Source: Brienomyrus brachyistius (lineage: Eukaryota > Chordata > Actinopteri > Osteoglossiformes > Mormyridae). From it: DNA of 64,000 bases. Position numbers and translations under genes: made by a program. The stretch lies in assembly GCF_023856365.1 (NCBI RefSeq), contig NC_064554.1:8237001-8301000 (forward strand), given 5' to 3'. Positions 24,746-51,579 of this stretch are shown in pieces (the stretch's first letter is position 1; each line of letters begins with the position of its first letter). The notes beneath the pieces were generated by a model that saw nothing but the letters and a program-made list of their open reading frames with translations, searched no databases and was not told where the DNA came from.

Positions 24746-25729
24746 TTCTTTCTCCCTCTCTCACTCTCTCTCTCTGGTTTTAACCTAGGGAAGATTAATA
24801 ATAATACAACAGGTTTTTCAGGTTTCTGAGCACTCTGTGAACTCAAAGTTTTATTTGGCCTGAGAGACAGTGGTTTATTTAACATACTGAGGGACAGTGC
24901 CACCCACTGGACATGAAGATGCAGGACATGTTAGGTCAGGCATCTTATCAGAGGGTCCTTGCCCACCACAGACCCCTGTCACGTACGAGGCACTGATGCA
25001 GATGGAATACCTGGACATGGCCATGAACGAGTCCATGCGCCTCTGGCCTCCTGCGCCACGCATTGAGCGGGCCTGCAAGAATACGGTGGAGATTCAAGGG
25101 GTGACCATCCCCACTGGCACCCTGGTGGTCGTGCCAACCTATGTTCTGCACCGCGATCCAAAGATCTGGGAGTCACCTGACACATACAAGCCCGAGCGGT
25201 AACTCACAAAAAGTCTGCCGCGCTCTTACGTAATTTTCTTACTGTTGCTATTTCCTTATAATAACTTTCCTATTGGTGTTTTTAAGGTTCAGCAAGGAAA
25301 ACAGAGAGGATATTAACCCCTACACGTTTCTGCCATTCGGAATGGGACCTCGCAATTGCATCGGGATGAGATTTGCTCTGCTGATCATGAAAATGGTCGT
25401 GGTGAAGCTGCTGCAGAACTTCAGCCTGGAGACTTGCAAGGAGACGCAGGTAGGTGATGACGTCATTTCCTTGATGATCTCCATGGCTCAAAGGCACCAT
25501 GTAGGAATAGTACTGTAATCTGCTGATTCACAATTTAAACTTATCTGGTTTCATACAATAGTGCACGTAAATATTGCCTGTACTAATAGTCAGAATAACG
25601 ACATATACTTTTAAATCAGAACTTACTTTCTTTTTCTAGATCCCTTTGCAATTAAATACATTGTTTCAACCCAAAACCCCTATCACACTGAAGATTGTGC
25701 CAAGGACTCCAGCAACGAAACAGGAATGA
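15579..25729 (+). CDS. Cytochrome P450 family 3 protein, copy 2 (13 exons, 506 aa)
   Basis: Tandem paralogue of the gene at 4002-11508, with the same predicted role. Exons: 15579-15649, 16026-16119, 17355-17407, 17755-17854, 18294-18407, 19891-19976, 23628-23776, 23950-24074, 24246-24333, 24467-24627, 24972-25198, 25287-25449, 25640-25729. Every exon equals its partner in length except the last (90 against 93 nt), and phases close. It keeps WxxxR (126-130), GGYETT (310-315), ExxR (367-370), PERF and the haem Cys447 loop. At nearly every position where the copies differ in a conserved block, this copy has the usual family residue (D124-region [47 protein letters not shown]), so it looks like the constrained copy. 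Introns 2 and 6 are enlarged by mobile elements. Synteny next to foxk1 fits what I recall of ancestral vertebrate CYP3 loci. Confidence 0.94.
16212..16514 (-). mobile_element. LTR-like element in CYP3 copy 2 intron 2
   Basis: On the minus strand it shows TATTTAAG (about 16384-16391 on the plus strand as CTTAAATA), then CAAATAAACCC near 16300, and ends in GATCGTGACA at 16212. It has the same architecture as the block at 11600-12120. CYP3 copy 1 lacks it: its intron 2 runs directly from GTAATGCATTC to the sequence that resumes in copy 2 near 16845. The extra sequence in copy 2 (about 16143-16843) is longer than this core. Confidence 0.45.
20280..22247 (+). mobile_element. Degenerate non-LTR retrotransposon (RTE-like)
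   Basis: In shifting plus-strand frames: an APE-endonuclease-like stretch at about 20850-20950 ([20 protein letters not shown]), linker at 21070-21240 ([18 protein letters not shown]), reverse-transcriptase scraps at 21240-21900 (FDSVDRVAL; a [13 protein letters not shown] YADD block near 21500) and a C-terminal block at 21960-22230 ([16 protein letters not shown] ... [11 protein letters not shown]). It ends in (ACCTG)n near 22230-22247. Many stops and frameshifts; not functional. A second fragment of the same family lies at 35690-37400. The RTE label is from motif memory only. Confidence 0.7.
22390..22743 (-). mobile_element. tRNA-derived SINE, third copy
   Basis: Same family as 3318-3672 and 13347-13693, with head at about 22743, B-box GGTTCGAGTC on the minus strand and GGATG-type tail near 22390. 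I see no perfect target duplication, so it is older or was damaged by the neighbouring insertions. Confidence 0.8.
22930..23256 (-). mobile_element. Diverged relative of the SINE family
   Basis: Shares the overall order (tRNA-like head with GGTTCGATCC on the minus strand, central GGAGTTCCCACGCTC-like block, AATTGGC-type block, GGATG tail) but differs at many positions from the other three copies. It is probably an older subfamily. Confidence 0.65.
23360..23490 (+). repeat. Fragment of an interspersed repeat shared with 28005-28135
   Basis: The stretch from TACATTACATCATGTGGACG to GCCTGCTATTCATGTGAATG matches, in reverse complement, about 28005-28135. In copy 1 of the CYP3 gene the matching place has no insert, so it entered the second gene's intron after duplication. 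Confidence 0.7.
24693..24775 (+). repeat. (TC)n / (TATC)n microsatellite in CYP3 copy 2 intron 10
   Basis: About 18 TC units, then four TATC units, then more TC-rich sequence. CYP3 copy 1 has only a short CTCTCTCTC run at the same place (about 10341-10350), so the tract expanded in copy 2. Confidence 0.9.
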
Positions 25730-26102
25730 GGTTGAGTAATTTTGTCAACTAGGGGACACTGTACCGTAACTTTAATACAATCATTTTATGGACCGGTGGA
25801 AATCCCCGTATAGTTTGCAATCGTCTACTGCAGTAAAGCTGGTTTGACATTAAGACATAAGACATTTGGTTGTTTTCCTTCAATAACTCACAAACTACAA
25901 GTACAATCATTTCTAAAATCACATTTTCTGAATAGAAAGCCAGATACGCATGTTTAATCAAACAGAATGTCCTTTGTTTGCTAATTAATTAAAACCTGTA
26001 TTTGAATATCTACTTCTCTGTCTCGATGATATAAGGGACCGTAAAGTACAGGTGCTTTTCAGTTATTCACTGTTTTCCAATAGGCCTGTTATGCAAATCT
26101 AA

Positions 26103-26108
26103 AATAAA
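26103..26108 (+). terminator. Poly(A) signal candidate for CYP3 copy 2
   Basis: AATAAA 374 bases after the stop; the variant ATTAAA at 25988-25993 is an earlier alternative. Confidence 0.5.
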
Positions 26109-26749
26109 AGGACCAGCTGTTCAATAGCTCATGAGTGACTGAAACTTTTCCTTGAAAATAAGTTGTTCAATACCAAGAGACTAAAGCAGAGCACACTACA
26201 ACCCCACTGGGCAGTACGGCAACACATTTTACTTCAGCAACGGTCAGTGTTTCTTTACTTAAATTTTGCTTCAAATTAAATGGATTCTGAGAATGGAAAA
26301 GGGTGACAAATTGAATGGACTGCAAAACTGCGTATTATTTAGATTTAAAAATACTTTTTTCTTGTCATAGGGTGTAAAACTAGAAAATTCCAACAGTACA
26401 GTTCATTGTTGGGTTTTTTTTTTCACTGACTAGCTGCTCATTCCACGGAAAAGGTTTGACATTGCTGGTAGAGTTGTCACCCATCCTGTGATGAAACACT
26501 GGAAAGGGGGGGGGCTGTCAAAATGGCAGCATTGTGTTCCCTGGACAGCACTGTCACCTACTCCGCTCATCTAATCCTTACTCCTCACACACACACCAAC
26601 CGGTACAATTTCTCAAAGTGCTGGATGGATCAAATGGAAATGAGAAAGCCAATGAATGTGTGTTTGAGTCCTAGTTGTGATATGTAACTCTGAATCTACA
26701 CCTGCTCATTTACTGCACATTCCACTTACTAACACCAATAAGGTGCTTA

Positions 26750-26953
26750 CCTGTATTTCTTTTTATATGTCTTAATGTCCATGTATTGAAATGTAATTTA
26801 TATAATACATTTTTTTTATATGGCGGAAAATTTATATTAAGTTATGGGAATTTCTTATGGGAATTCCTGTATTTCTTTTTATATGTCTTAATGTCCATGT
26901 ATTGAAATGTAATTTATATAATACATTTTTTTATATGGCAGAAAATTTATATT
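26750..26953 (+). repeat. Two-copy tandem duplication, 116-bp period
   Basis: The unit starting CCTGTATTTCTTTTTATATG occurs at 26750-26838 and again at 26866-26953, almost unchanged (GGCGG against GGCAG and a one-base T-run difference). The 27 bases between them contain a short internal repeat (TTATGGGAATT twice). Confidence 0.85.
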
Positions 26954-27899
26954 CTACTTATTTCTCATTTGCACTATGTCCAGCATTTTCCGTGGCATAA
27001 TAGTAACGCTTATATATATATATTTGTATCGACGGAGCCCTAGAGATGCTGCTCACCTTTTTTTTTGCTGCACACAATCTACATATAACAGTTTTATTCT
27101 GGAAAAACTTACAATAGAGGGAGGTGCTACAGTGTATGTGTGGTCCCTGGCATTGTTAGCATAAAGCTCAGTTAGTTGAGGTACAGGAGCACTGTACTTG
27201 CATCCTATATTACGGGGTTATCATGCAATGTACAGGATGGGTGCAAACTCTAGGCCTCACATTTTCCCATAACTTAATCGCATGACTACACTGACATCTG
27301 TCTGTACTGAGACATACAGGCACAAATGTTCCTTTTGCACTATAAAAAAAGAACAAAAAAAAATATTTACAGTACTTATTTACAGTATATATGTGGGATT
27401 AGCTATAACAACAAGAACAGTATTTGCAAATCAAAGTATTTTCTTAGAGTATACCAATGCCTGTTCCACAAACGGAAAGAATAATGACAAACGTTATCTT
27501 GCCTGTTGGCTGAATTCATGTTTCGAACGGTTAAATGTGGTTAATCAGAAATATTGGGACATGCAGACACAAATATCCGGTTGAGAGCAAATCCTGGAGT
27601 CTGGTTGCACAGTAAAATCATTTATCTGGCAAACCAAGGGCATTTCCTGTAATTTGTCTTAAACCAATTAGGTTCAGTAGACCTGTGTCTGTTCTTTCAT
27701 GTGCCATCATTGAGTAGACTGGACTGGACTAGAGTTAAGTGAAACGATCAAATTCCCCAAGAATAAATTTTGCCAAAATGGGAGGGAGGTCTCTAGCAAT
27801 AAACTTCCCCAAATGAAAACACCAATCTACGTAAAATATTATTTCAAGCCGACCTTACACCCCACCTCTCCAAAAAAGTTATATGATCAAATTCTCCCA

Positions 27900-28650
27900 T
27901 AATTAATTTTACAATAAATTATAATCAAGCAGAACTGACTGAATGAAGGGGAGTACTTGGTCTGCAACTGCGTTTAGGTAGGTGGTACGTGTCAAAGTAA
28001 CATTTACATGAATAGCAGGACCACACTGCCTCTGCTAGCTTGCCGCCTTCCCATAGTGCATCCTGGCACCATCTCTTCCCCAGGTGACTGACACACATGC
28101 ACCCAGCCGTCCACATGATATAATGTAAAACAGGACTCATCAAACCTGACCAGTCTGCAGCCCAATACGCTCGTAGCTGCAATGCACTGTGTGTTCTGAC
28201 ACCTTTCTATGATAGCCAGCATTAACCTTTTGTGTTACAGTAGCTCTCCTGTGGGTTTGGACCAGACAAGCTACCCTTCGTTCCTCACGCACATCGGTGA
28301 GTCTTGGACATTAACCGGTTGGCCTTCCTTAGGCCATTTTTGGTGCTGTCCACTGCAAGCCAGGAACACTCCACAAGACCTGTTAGTTTGGAGATGCTCT
28401 GGCCCAGTTGTCTAGGTATCACAATTAGGTCCTTGTCAAAAGTCACTCAGATCCTTATGCTTGTCCATTTTTCCTGCTTCCAACACATCAACTTCAAGAA
28501 CCGACCATTCACTTGCCTGATATGCAATGGCACCCTTGACAGGTGCGAACATGACAAAATAATCAACGTTATTCACCTTTTTTGCGTATTATGAGAAAAT
28601 TTTGAGAAATGGCCTCTCATGACCTGTTATGGCTGATTGGCGTATTTTGA
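27900..28650 (-). mobile_element. Interspersed repeat, abundant teleost type
   Basis: The stretch from about 28240 to 28640 has motifs I associate with a common fish repeat (TGGAGATGCTCTGGCCCAGT; CCATTTTTCCTGCTTCCAAC; GTTATGGCTGATTGGCGTA at the 3' end of the plus strand). The left part (28005-28135) is shared with 23360-23490. Strand and class are uncertain. No protein is encoded. Confidence 0.55.
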
Positions 28651-31439
28651 ATATGGAACTTTCGTGTTGTAATGTTTGTCGACCGTACACAGTTCAGGTC
28701 ATGGAAGGAATAGCGCTGGTGGAGGAAATCTGTCGCTGTGTGGAAAACTGCAGACGTTAATTTCATTTTGTTCTATTTTATTCAGGAAATGCAACTTAAT
28801 CACTGTCATCTTAAAAAAAGAAAAAAAACCTGCTTAAACTCACCTACTTTCATGCAGAAATGTGGGTTCGCCTTGCTCTAGTTTATGGCTGTAAGTACCA
28901 TAGTTATAATAAGCTGTTCTACTTGTCTATGTTGCAATTAAGGTGCAGTGTTTGCTCATTATATGGAATTTGGCACATTATTTAGTATGACTGTAAATCT
29001 GAGTTTATACAACATCTTTCTTATTGCTGTAAAATAAGATTTATGGAAGTGAGACTTGTAATTGGCTGGAAGATTCAGAGATGTGTCTTGACTTGACTTG
29101 ACACGGATTTCAAACTGTATTTTCTTGAAAATGATGAAGACCAAATTTTGTTGGGAAATAGCTTGGGATCTTGCCTTTCAGATGGTATAAGAGTTTTTTT
29201 TATACATTATGGGAAAATTCTAAGAAATGGCCTATGTTAATTTGTCAATTTAAATTAGAAAAAAAAAATCCATTAATATTTAGCAAAATTAACCCACTAC
29301 AAAGTATGTCTACTATGTTTAGCTTGTTAAAACACGAAACCAAGATTTTACTGTGGTGCACAGAAGATCAGTAGTACTGTTAATACGTACGTACGACCAG
29401 TAGTAGTGATGTGGTAGAAATTTACAAGACTTCGATTTGTTTAAGAGTTTGACAAACTTTACTGCTGCAAAGCTTTGGGGGGACAGATACCAATATTTCA
29501 TACGTCTCGTGATCTGCTCTCCGAACAACAAATACACACGTCTTTTATATTAAAAACAAGCTCCAGTGTACAGACAGTTCAAGGAGGGGTCAGATGTCTG
29601 TAGACACCAGTTGCTTCAGCCTTTGTTAGTTAAAGGCAGGGTCAGCCTGTAGAAGCTGATTGTTCTCATGGTTTCACTACCTTGTCTCAACAAGCTGTTT
29701 CAGTTACTTTCTTCATCATACTTCCCCTATATTCCCTTGTGCTCCTTTCTACTTATCCTTGACATGTGACGTCAGCACAGAAATGTCTAATATTGATATC
29801 TGTAAAAGTTTTAACTTCTTGGATCAGGTCTGTACCTTTATCCGGTCTTTTTGCAGATTCAGCTGTCACATGTTAGTTCCTCATAAAATGCTTCTAATTT
29901 TAAAAGTGGAAAACCCATTACTTCAGCAAGCTTGCATTATTGCATTACATATTTAGTATAATAACCATTCTAAAGCTGCAATTAATTATTATAATCATTG
30001 TAATTACTGTAAATCAACAGTGTCATTATGATTTTTTTGGCAATTACTGATTGAAATTACAATTGTATTTGCATTATCATTGATTTTTCTACCACAGTAA
30101 TACGCATGCTTGTAGAAAATGTCAAACATACATGTACTTGTAAATGTGATGAATCAATTACTTCATGAAAAAAAATGTTGTTAAAATACTTTTAGTATCC
30201 TGTACCATTTTGAGAAACAAAACTGCACTTCAGAGTTATTTTTAAGAGAATTGCAGCACAGTATATTGAAAGTTAAGAACGTTGCGTACATAAGAATGTT
30301 GCCACTCCCCCCACCCCACGCCTTGAGGAAAGTATTTCATGTACTTTCAAAATACAAAACAAAACCGAGCATCAAAGTATTTTATACAAATTACATAATT
30401 TTTATGAAGTAATCCTTATACAAAATTACAACATACGTTTGTACTCAAAATATGCGTTTTAAACACATGCATCAGAAATACTGCCCATCCCTGTTTGTGA
30501 TGAACTGGCATCTTGCCCTTGGTGCACCTGTGCTGACTGGGATTGGCTGCATGAGTAGTGGGCATTTTGTAGATGGATAGGTGAACACAACGGAAAAGGA
30601 GAGAGTTTAATATTGGTGGGATGGAATTTGATAATTCTAATTCAAATATTTCTTTATTGTGGGGAATAATCCAAATGAAGTATAGGAGGATATACGTTCT
30701 CCCCGGTTCCTATACCGCTGACCTCATCTAAAGAACTTGGGGTGAGATGATTCTGGAGTGCCTCAGTGTACACCGCCATCTAGCGGACAGCAACGAACGC
30801 TACTCCTCCCGGTTCCTGCTCGAAATCCACCCGCCAGGTTTTTTATGTCGCTTGTACTTTTCGTGTTTATAAACACTGAATCTGTGGACTGGCTACAGAC
30901 GCTATGACGTCGTCGTGAAATCTCACGAAAACGTCGTCGCTCTACGGATTTTGGACTTTGGTGGCGAAACGGAAGTCTCGGGACAAGTAAAAAGCGTCGG
31001 CGTGTGGGAAACAAAATCACAGCTACATTTCCCTTTATTTTGTCATTAGGCCAGTGCCACATGTAAAGCACGTGTCGCCCAGTTCCGGGAACTGCTTGAC
31101 TGTTAACTCCTTGCTGTATCCCTTCTTGGTAATTCGTTTAGCCGGATATTTAAATGTGTCTTGGCGAAAACCTGTTCTTGACATCACGATCTCTAGCCGT
31201 CGGGAATCTTGTTGTAAAAGCACATGCATCAGGATATTCAGCAAGTGAGCATCGCCTGAAGTTGCAGGGCAATACAAACAAACCAGCCTTGATCTATCTT
31301 AAGTTATTGATCTCGAACAGGTGCCATCGGATACCTTAAAAAAAGACCAATCGGTTTTATTAGACAATTTCCTTTTTATATTTCTACCACTGTCGCAGCT
31401 AATTAAAAGTATTAATAATAAAGAAAAACAGTTACGCTT

Positions 31440-31440
<1 letters not shown>
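28651..31440. other. Intergenic; possible CpG-rich patch near 30.75-31.0 kb
   Basis: Mostly AT-rich without supported genes. At 30760-31000 CpG density rises, and a CRE-like TGACGTCG lies at 30905-30912. The open frames here are not backed by domain similarity. Confidence 0.4.
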
Positions 31441-46766
<15,326 letters not shown>

Positions 46767-49700
46767 AAAAAAAAATAACAGGAGAGACAACACTCAGGAT
46801 CCTTTAAATCTCTCCCCCTCCCCCCCTGTTCCATTCACCGAGGTGTCAAACCATTAAGGGGTGGGGAAAGACTCTCTTAATACAAACATAACTTCCTTAG
46901 CTAAAGATACCAGTGCTGATGCAGGTTTAATAGTTTCATAGGAAGATGTTTGAGCCGAAGGTTGTGGACTCATCATGCCTTAAAAACACACACACACACC
47001 CTGCTGTTCTCATCTGGCAATAAAAGCAGCCCTTTGGACCAAGAGAAAAGCATTTTTACCTGCAAGTTCTCTGAAACAACATTGGAGTAGGGGCTAGGGT
47101 GGGACCAAAGCCACACTGCGTTCAGACTCTGAAATGAAAGCATTAATTATAGAGACGGAGCCACCAAAGCAATGCAAGGACCTCTGTGACCACCGAGATG
47201 CACAAGCTGGTATTCTGTGTGAAACAGACTTTGATTTGTTACATTTTAATAGCAGAAAAGTATGTCCAGAGTGACCACTAGGCTTTGAGAGACTCCTAGG
47301 AGGTCTGCATGCCGCAGATCTTTTAGAAACAATCACCAAACGTAGAGCCACCTGCTTTAAATTGTCACCGTCTGGTGACTCTTGCTCGTCCTGCCCTGGA
47401 GTTCGCCGAATGAATGTCTTTTGGTTTTACCCTTTCTACGCAAGGCATATTCACTGTTACGCCTTTGTTTAGTTTTTGAAATGCAGGCGAAGGCAGGATT
47501 TTTTTTTAAGTGGTAGGCAAGAGGTATGGTTTGTAAAATAAGCTTATAAGAATCTTAAATGCAGGATTTCACACATCAGCGTGAGGGCACCTACGCAGAG
47601 GAGGGGGAGTTTGTGAAGGTTTGTTTTTTTTTTTAAACATGCCTTGCATATCATAGCCCCAAATCCAATGACACATTTAAATAATCACAGCGGTGTGTGA
47701 TATGCATGTAGACATGTATGTCTGAAAAGGTTTCAAATGCAATACGTGCTTTGGATAAGTATGAATGTAATTTACTGGTATAAGTCTGAAAACTGCACCA
47801 GACGCTGTACTGACAGAACAGGAAATTTGGGAAAGTTCTCAATTTTTCTAATTTTATGGGGGGGGGGGGGGGGACTAATCAGGATTCATAAACTCATTTA
47901 ATTTAGAAAAACTTCTGAGGAGTTTCGAGTGCCTTTAAGATTTCCGAGTGTATAATTTCTTCTTAATTCATGAACAAGCTTCTCATATAACTGAATGTCT
48001 GTTTACTCAGCAGTATTTTTAGGATGTTGCCTCACAATGCTCCCTGTCCACACAAACCGCTAAACACAGCATGTCCATTTGTGTCGAGTGATGAAAACAT
48101 GCTTTGCTCTGGAACAGTGTTTTCCAACCCGGTCCTATGGGGCCCACAGACGGTCCACCTTTTCGATGCTTCGCAGCTCCTGGTAGAGCAAAAACGTGGA
48201 TTGTCTTGTAGGTCCCCAAGGACCAGATTGGGCGGCCCTACTCTAGAATTGGCCAATCAGCGGTGTTGTATGTTCCATAATTCCATCTCTGCACTCTTTC
48301 CTGGTTCCAGGGGTCACACAGACCGATTCATTTCTGATTGTCATGATTTCAAAAGGAGGACGGCTCAGCGTGCAGCTGTGGTGGTAGCTTGTCCTACCCA
48401 AAATTGGTCGGCAGCATTTGTGTCTCTGAATTACCCACAGTCTCTGCGTGTCTGCGCATGTTTGATCGGCTTGGCTTCTCGTTCAGGGTGTCCCCTGGCT
48501 CTCGCCCTGTGCTTTTTGTTTGTTTGTTTATGCTCCAAGTCTGTTATGTTGAATGAATGGTTTCCACGGTGACACTGGTGCTGTCATAGAAATAATGATG
48601 ATTGGGGGAAAATGAGTATATAGATGTAATGCTTTTTATTTTGGTAGCTTTCCTTAGTAAGTAGACATCAGGGGGCTCTATAGCTGAACACAATGATCTG
48701 AACCTGTTCGCTACCTACTGTGATGCTTTTATAACAAATAAAGCATCAGTAACGTGGGTATGCCCATTGAACTTGTGTCTGCAAAGAAGCATAAGAGTGA
48801 CTGTGAAAATGCACGTTTGCACCCAGCTCTCGGCGTGGTTCCAGCTCCATTCGCCTCCGGTCCTCTTTGGCCTCTGCCTGTCTTTCCATCTTAGCAGCCT
48901 TTAAATACTGGTCAGGTTTTCACATGGAGTTTTCTTGTCTGTTTTACATTAAATTCATTGCTGTTCAGTAGAACCATAGCTGTGCTAATTTTTTTTAAAG
49001 ATGTTATTCGTGATTTGTTTGTTTTCATAAAATGGCTGCCTACTTAATGATCTGGTGGGCTGGTTATTCCACTTAGGCAACCGACGACCAGCCAGTCCTT
49101 GTAATGCAACTACATCATTCCACGTCAAATACCGTTGGAGGGGATTGTTGTGTGCAGATCTGTGCTTTCCTGTCCTGTGTCATTTCGGTCTTCACTCCTG
49201 CAGGAACATTCATCTTCATAGTTGCTCACTGTTGTTTTGTTTGGCCAGGTTCTGTCACTAAAATTTGATTTAAGGCTCTTTCTGCATAGACCCCATTGTT
49301 TAACGCTTTGTGTCTGTGCTCAGAAGCATTGTGTAGTGAAATCCACTGGATTTCATTCTGCAAAAAGTATATAATCTCCAGTAGGCTTTTTAATATTTTT
49401 CACTTTAAAACCTTACAGTAGCACCTGATTCTGAGTGGGCGTCTAACCTACATGTAATATTAAACTACAAGATTACGAACGGTATCTACATGAGTTGGAG
49501 ACATCCTCTGTATCAATGTTTCAGTTTTATTTAATATGGCTTTTGTATTGTTTTCCTGGATTATTCCAACCTGGAATCGTGGTAATTTTGTTTGGGATTA
49601 TTGGGAAGTTTTGGAAACTTAATATATTATTCTGTTTTTTTTTTCTTTGTATATCAGGTAAGTAAAAGGTTGTAGCGTACATAAAAAAAAAAAAAAAGAA

Positions 49701-50360
49701 TCCATAGTGTTTCATCAAAGTGTGTGACTGTATTAGGACTGTTTAGGTATAACTTGAATCTGAAATGTAATTAAATATCCATATTACTATAAATAGCTAA
49801 TGGAAAATATGCAAAATTTCTTATGTTAAAAATTCACGTCTGAGACATGCAACATATTTAAAACTGGAATGCAGCTGTGCACCAGTTACATCACCATATG
49901 TTTTTAAGCGCTAGCTTTTAATAAATGTTCACAATCTTGCACCTTGAAACAGGCTCGATGGTTCCACAGTGGTTTTTGAATTGTGCAGAATCCCCTAAAA
50001 TTTTCATTATGATTCATTTTGCAAACAGCGTTAATGCGTCCCAAAGTCTGCCCACCAGTTTGCTTACAGTCATAGGAAATGTGAGCCTCGCATATGCCAC
50101 TGTGAACCCACAGGAGGAGGTAAGATTCGCGTTTGATAAAGGCGACAGTGAGGAACCTTTCTCCTTGTTCCTGTTGCTGTCAGGCCCCGTGCCACCGACA
50201 GTTGTGTTTTTATTGTGAATCTAAAAGGAAGTTTACTCTGTGTCAGCATGTGGATATGAAACAAAACCCAACTTCTGAAGTGCCTGAACAGGACAATGTC
50301 TTTATATCAAGGAAAAGTTAAACCAAAGCACTAACCCATACGTTTTAACTTCTTAATAAA
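46767..50360 (+). other. foxk1: foxk1 3' UTR region with three poly(A) signals
   Basis: After the stop, AATAAA occurs at 47019-47024, 48737-48742 and 50355-50360. Mammalian FOXK1 has a very long 3' UTR, so use of a distal signal is plausible. The region contains a G-run at about 47857-47873, an A-run near 49682 and a repeat-like block at 48115-48245 (TTTTCCAACCCGGTCCTATG). No other gene is seen. Confidence 0.5.
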
Positions 50361-50474
50361 TGCACATTGCGAACGTAATAGTGGTGGTGTGATTTGATAT
50401 TAAGCACTTCCAACCGAGGGCATAACTTCAGGTTGAGCATTGGGTGGGTTGAGGTCTCCACCCGTTTAAGGGGG

Positions 50475-50800
50475 TGCAGGGGTAAGGCTGAGTGGTGGCT
50501 CTGAAGTAGGGGATCTATCTGTGCCAGCACCCAGAAGCTTGCTGGTTTGAATCCCATGAATGCCAGGAGTAATTCTACTTCATTGGGTCCTTGAGCAAGG
50601 CCCTTAACCTGCAATTGCTTTGTGCTGGATATGAGGTTCAAATACATCCAGCCCTACAAGGAGGTCCTCCCACTTTCTGGGAAAATTTGGGGGTTGGTAA
50701 CAGGATTGACACTCCAGCCACTTGAAAAACCTTCATGCTGTTCCATTCAGATTAGTGGTGCTGAGTGATGGACTGTTGTGTGTTGGGTGAGACAATGTGC
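50475..50800 (+). mobile_element. tRNA-derived SINE of a second family
   Basis: GGCTGAGTGGTGGCTCTGAA (A-box-like) is followed by CTGGTTTGAATCCC (B-box-like, about 50541-50554), then the block CCTTGAGCAAGGCCCTTAAC, a hallmark of widespread fish SINEs. The tail near 50690-50720 (GGGTTGGTAACAGGATTG) resembles sequence near 20320-20345, at the 5' side of the RTE-like LINE. Confidence 0.65.
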
Positions 50801-51439
50801 TGTAATCAGCCTGTGCTCCTTACTGCAGGGGTCTGTATTGGCTGGGTTTGATTATGGGGTTGGTTACACTCCCCCTATAATTTACACCCATGCTTCCAAC
50901 AGTGTTTTATTTTATTATTTTTTGCATATCATCTGGGATTCACTCTAAGTGTACTGAATGACTACCAATCGTCACCTATAAAAGACTGGCGCCAACAAGT
51001 AAATTGGTAAAATCCAGTTTATCCATGCATCCATCCCTTTTCTGTGCCCGTTTGTCGGCAGTCCAGGAGCTTCGGCCGCAGGCGTTCAGTTTAACAAAAT
51101 CATATTTGTTGTACTTCGTATTTATGCCTATAGTTGGAATGAAGGATCCAGGGATGAATTTTGTCGGCACATCAGGGCGTCGTTCTGTATATTTCTTGTC
51201 AGTTTAATATCGTTAAAACGTAACACATTTATTAAATATACTGCCAGCTTCCTCAAAAGGTAAAGTCTAGTGTGGGTAGATTTGTTTCCCTATCAAAACA
51301 ATGTAGTTGAAGTCCCACGGCTTGTCCTGGTACCCGTATTGCTGTCAAGCCTTGATTATGCGATTTAACCTACAAAATCCATCGCCCCAAGCACATTAGT
51401 GACATTTCCCATGATGCTCAGCGTACTCGTCAGGCCAGA

Positions 51440-51579
51440 AGTAGCTGAACCCGGAAGTGCTGTTTTGTTGGCATTTGAGGGGACGCGATCGCTCATGTTT
51501 ATGGCGGGGGTGAGAGAGCCGAGCACTGGATAGTTTTCTGGAGGGAGCTTTCCCGAAATAACCAGTAACACCTTTAATT
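51440..51579 (+). promoter_or_regulatory. ap5z1: ap5z1 promoter, TATA-less
   Basis: An ETS-type site CCGGAAGTG (51451-51459) and a YY1-like ATGGCGG (51501-51507) lie 120 and 75 bases before the ATG. There is no TATA box. This is typical of a broadly expressed gene. The transcription start is not determined. Confidence 0.5.

Noticed and set aside
31035..31339. Short frames on both strands upstream of foxk1
   Set aside because: No domain, no splice-supported extension; probably chance frames in a GC-rich flank.
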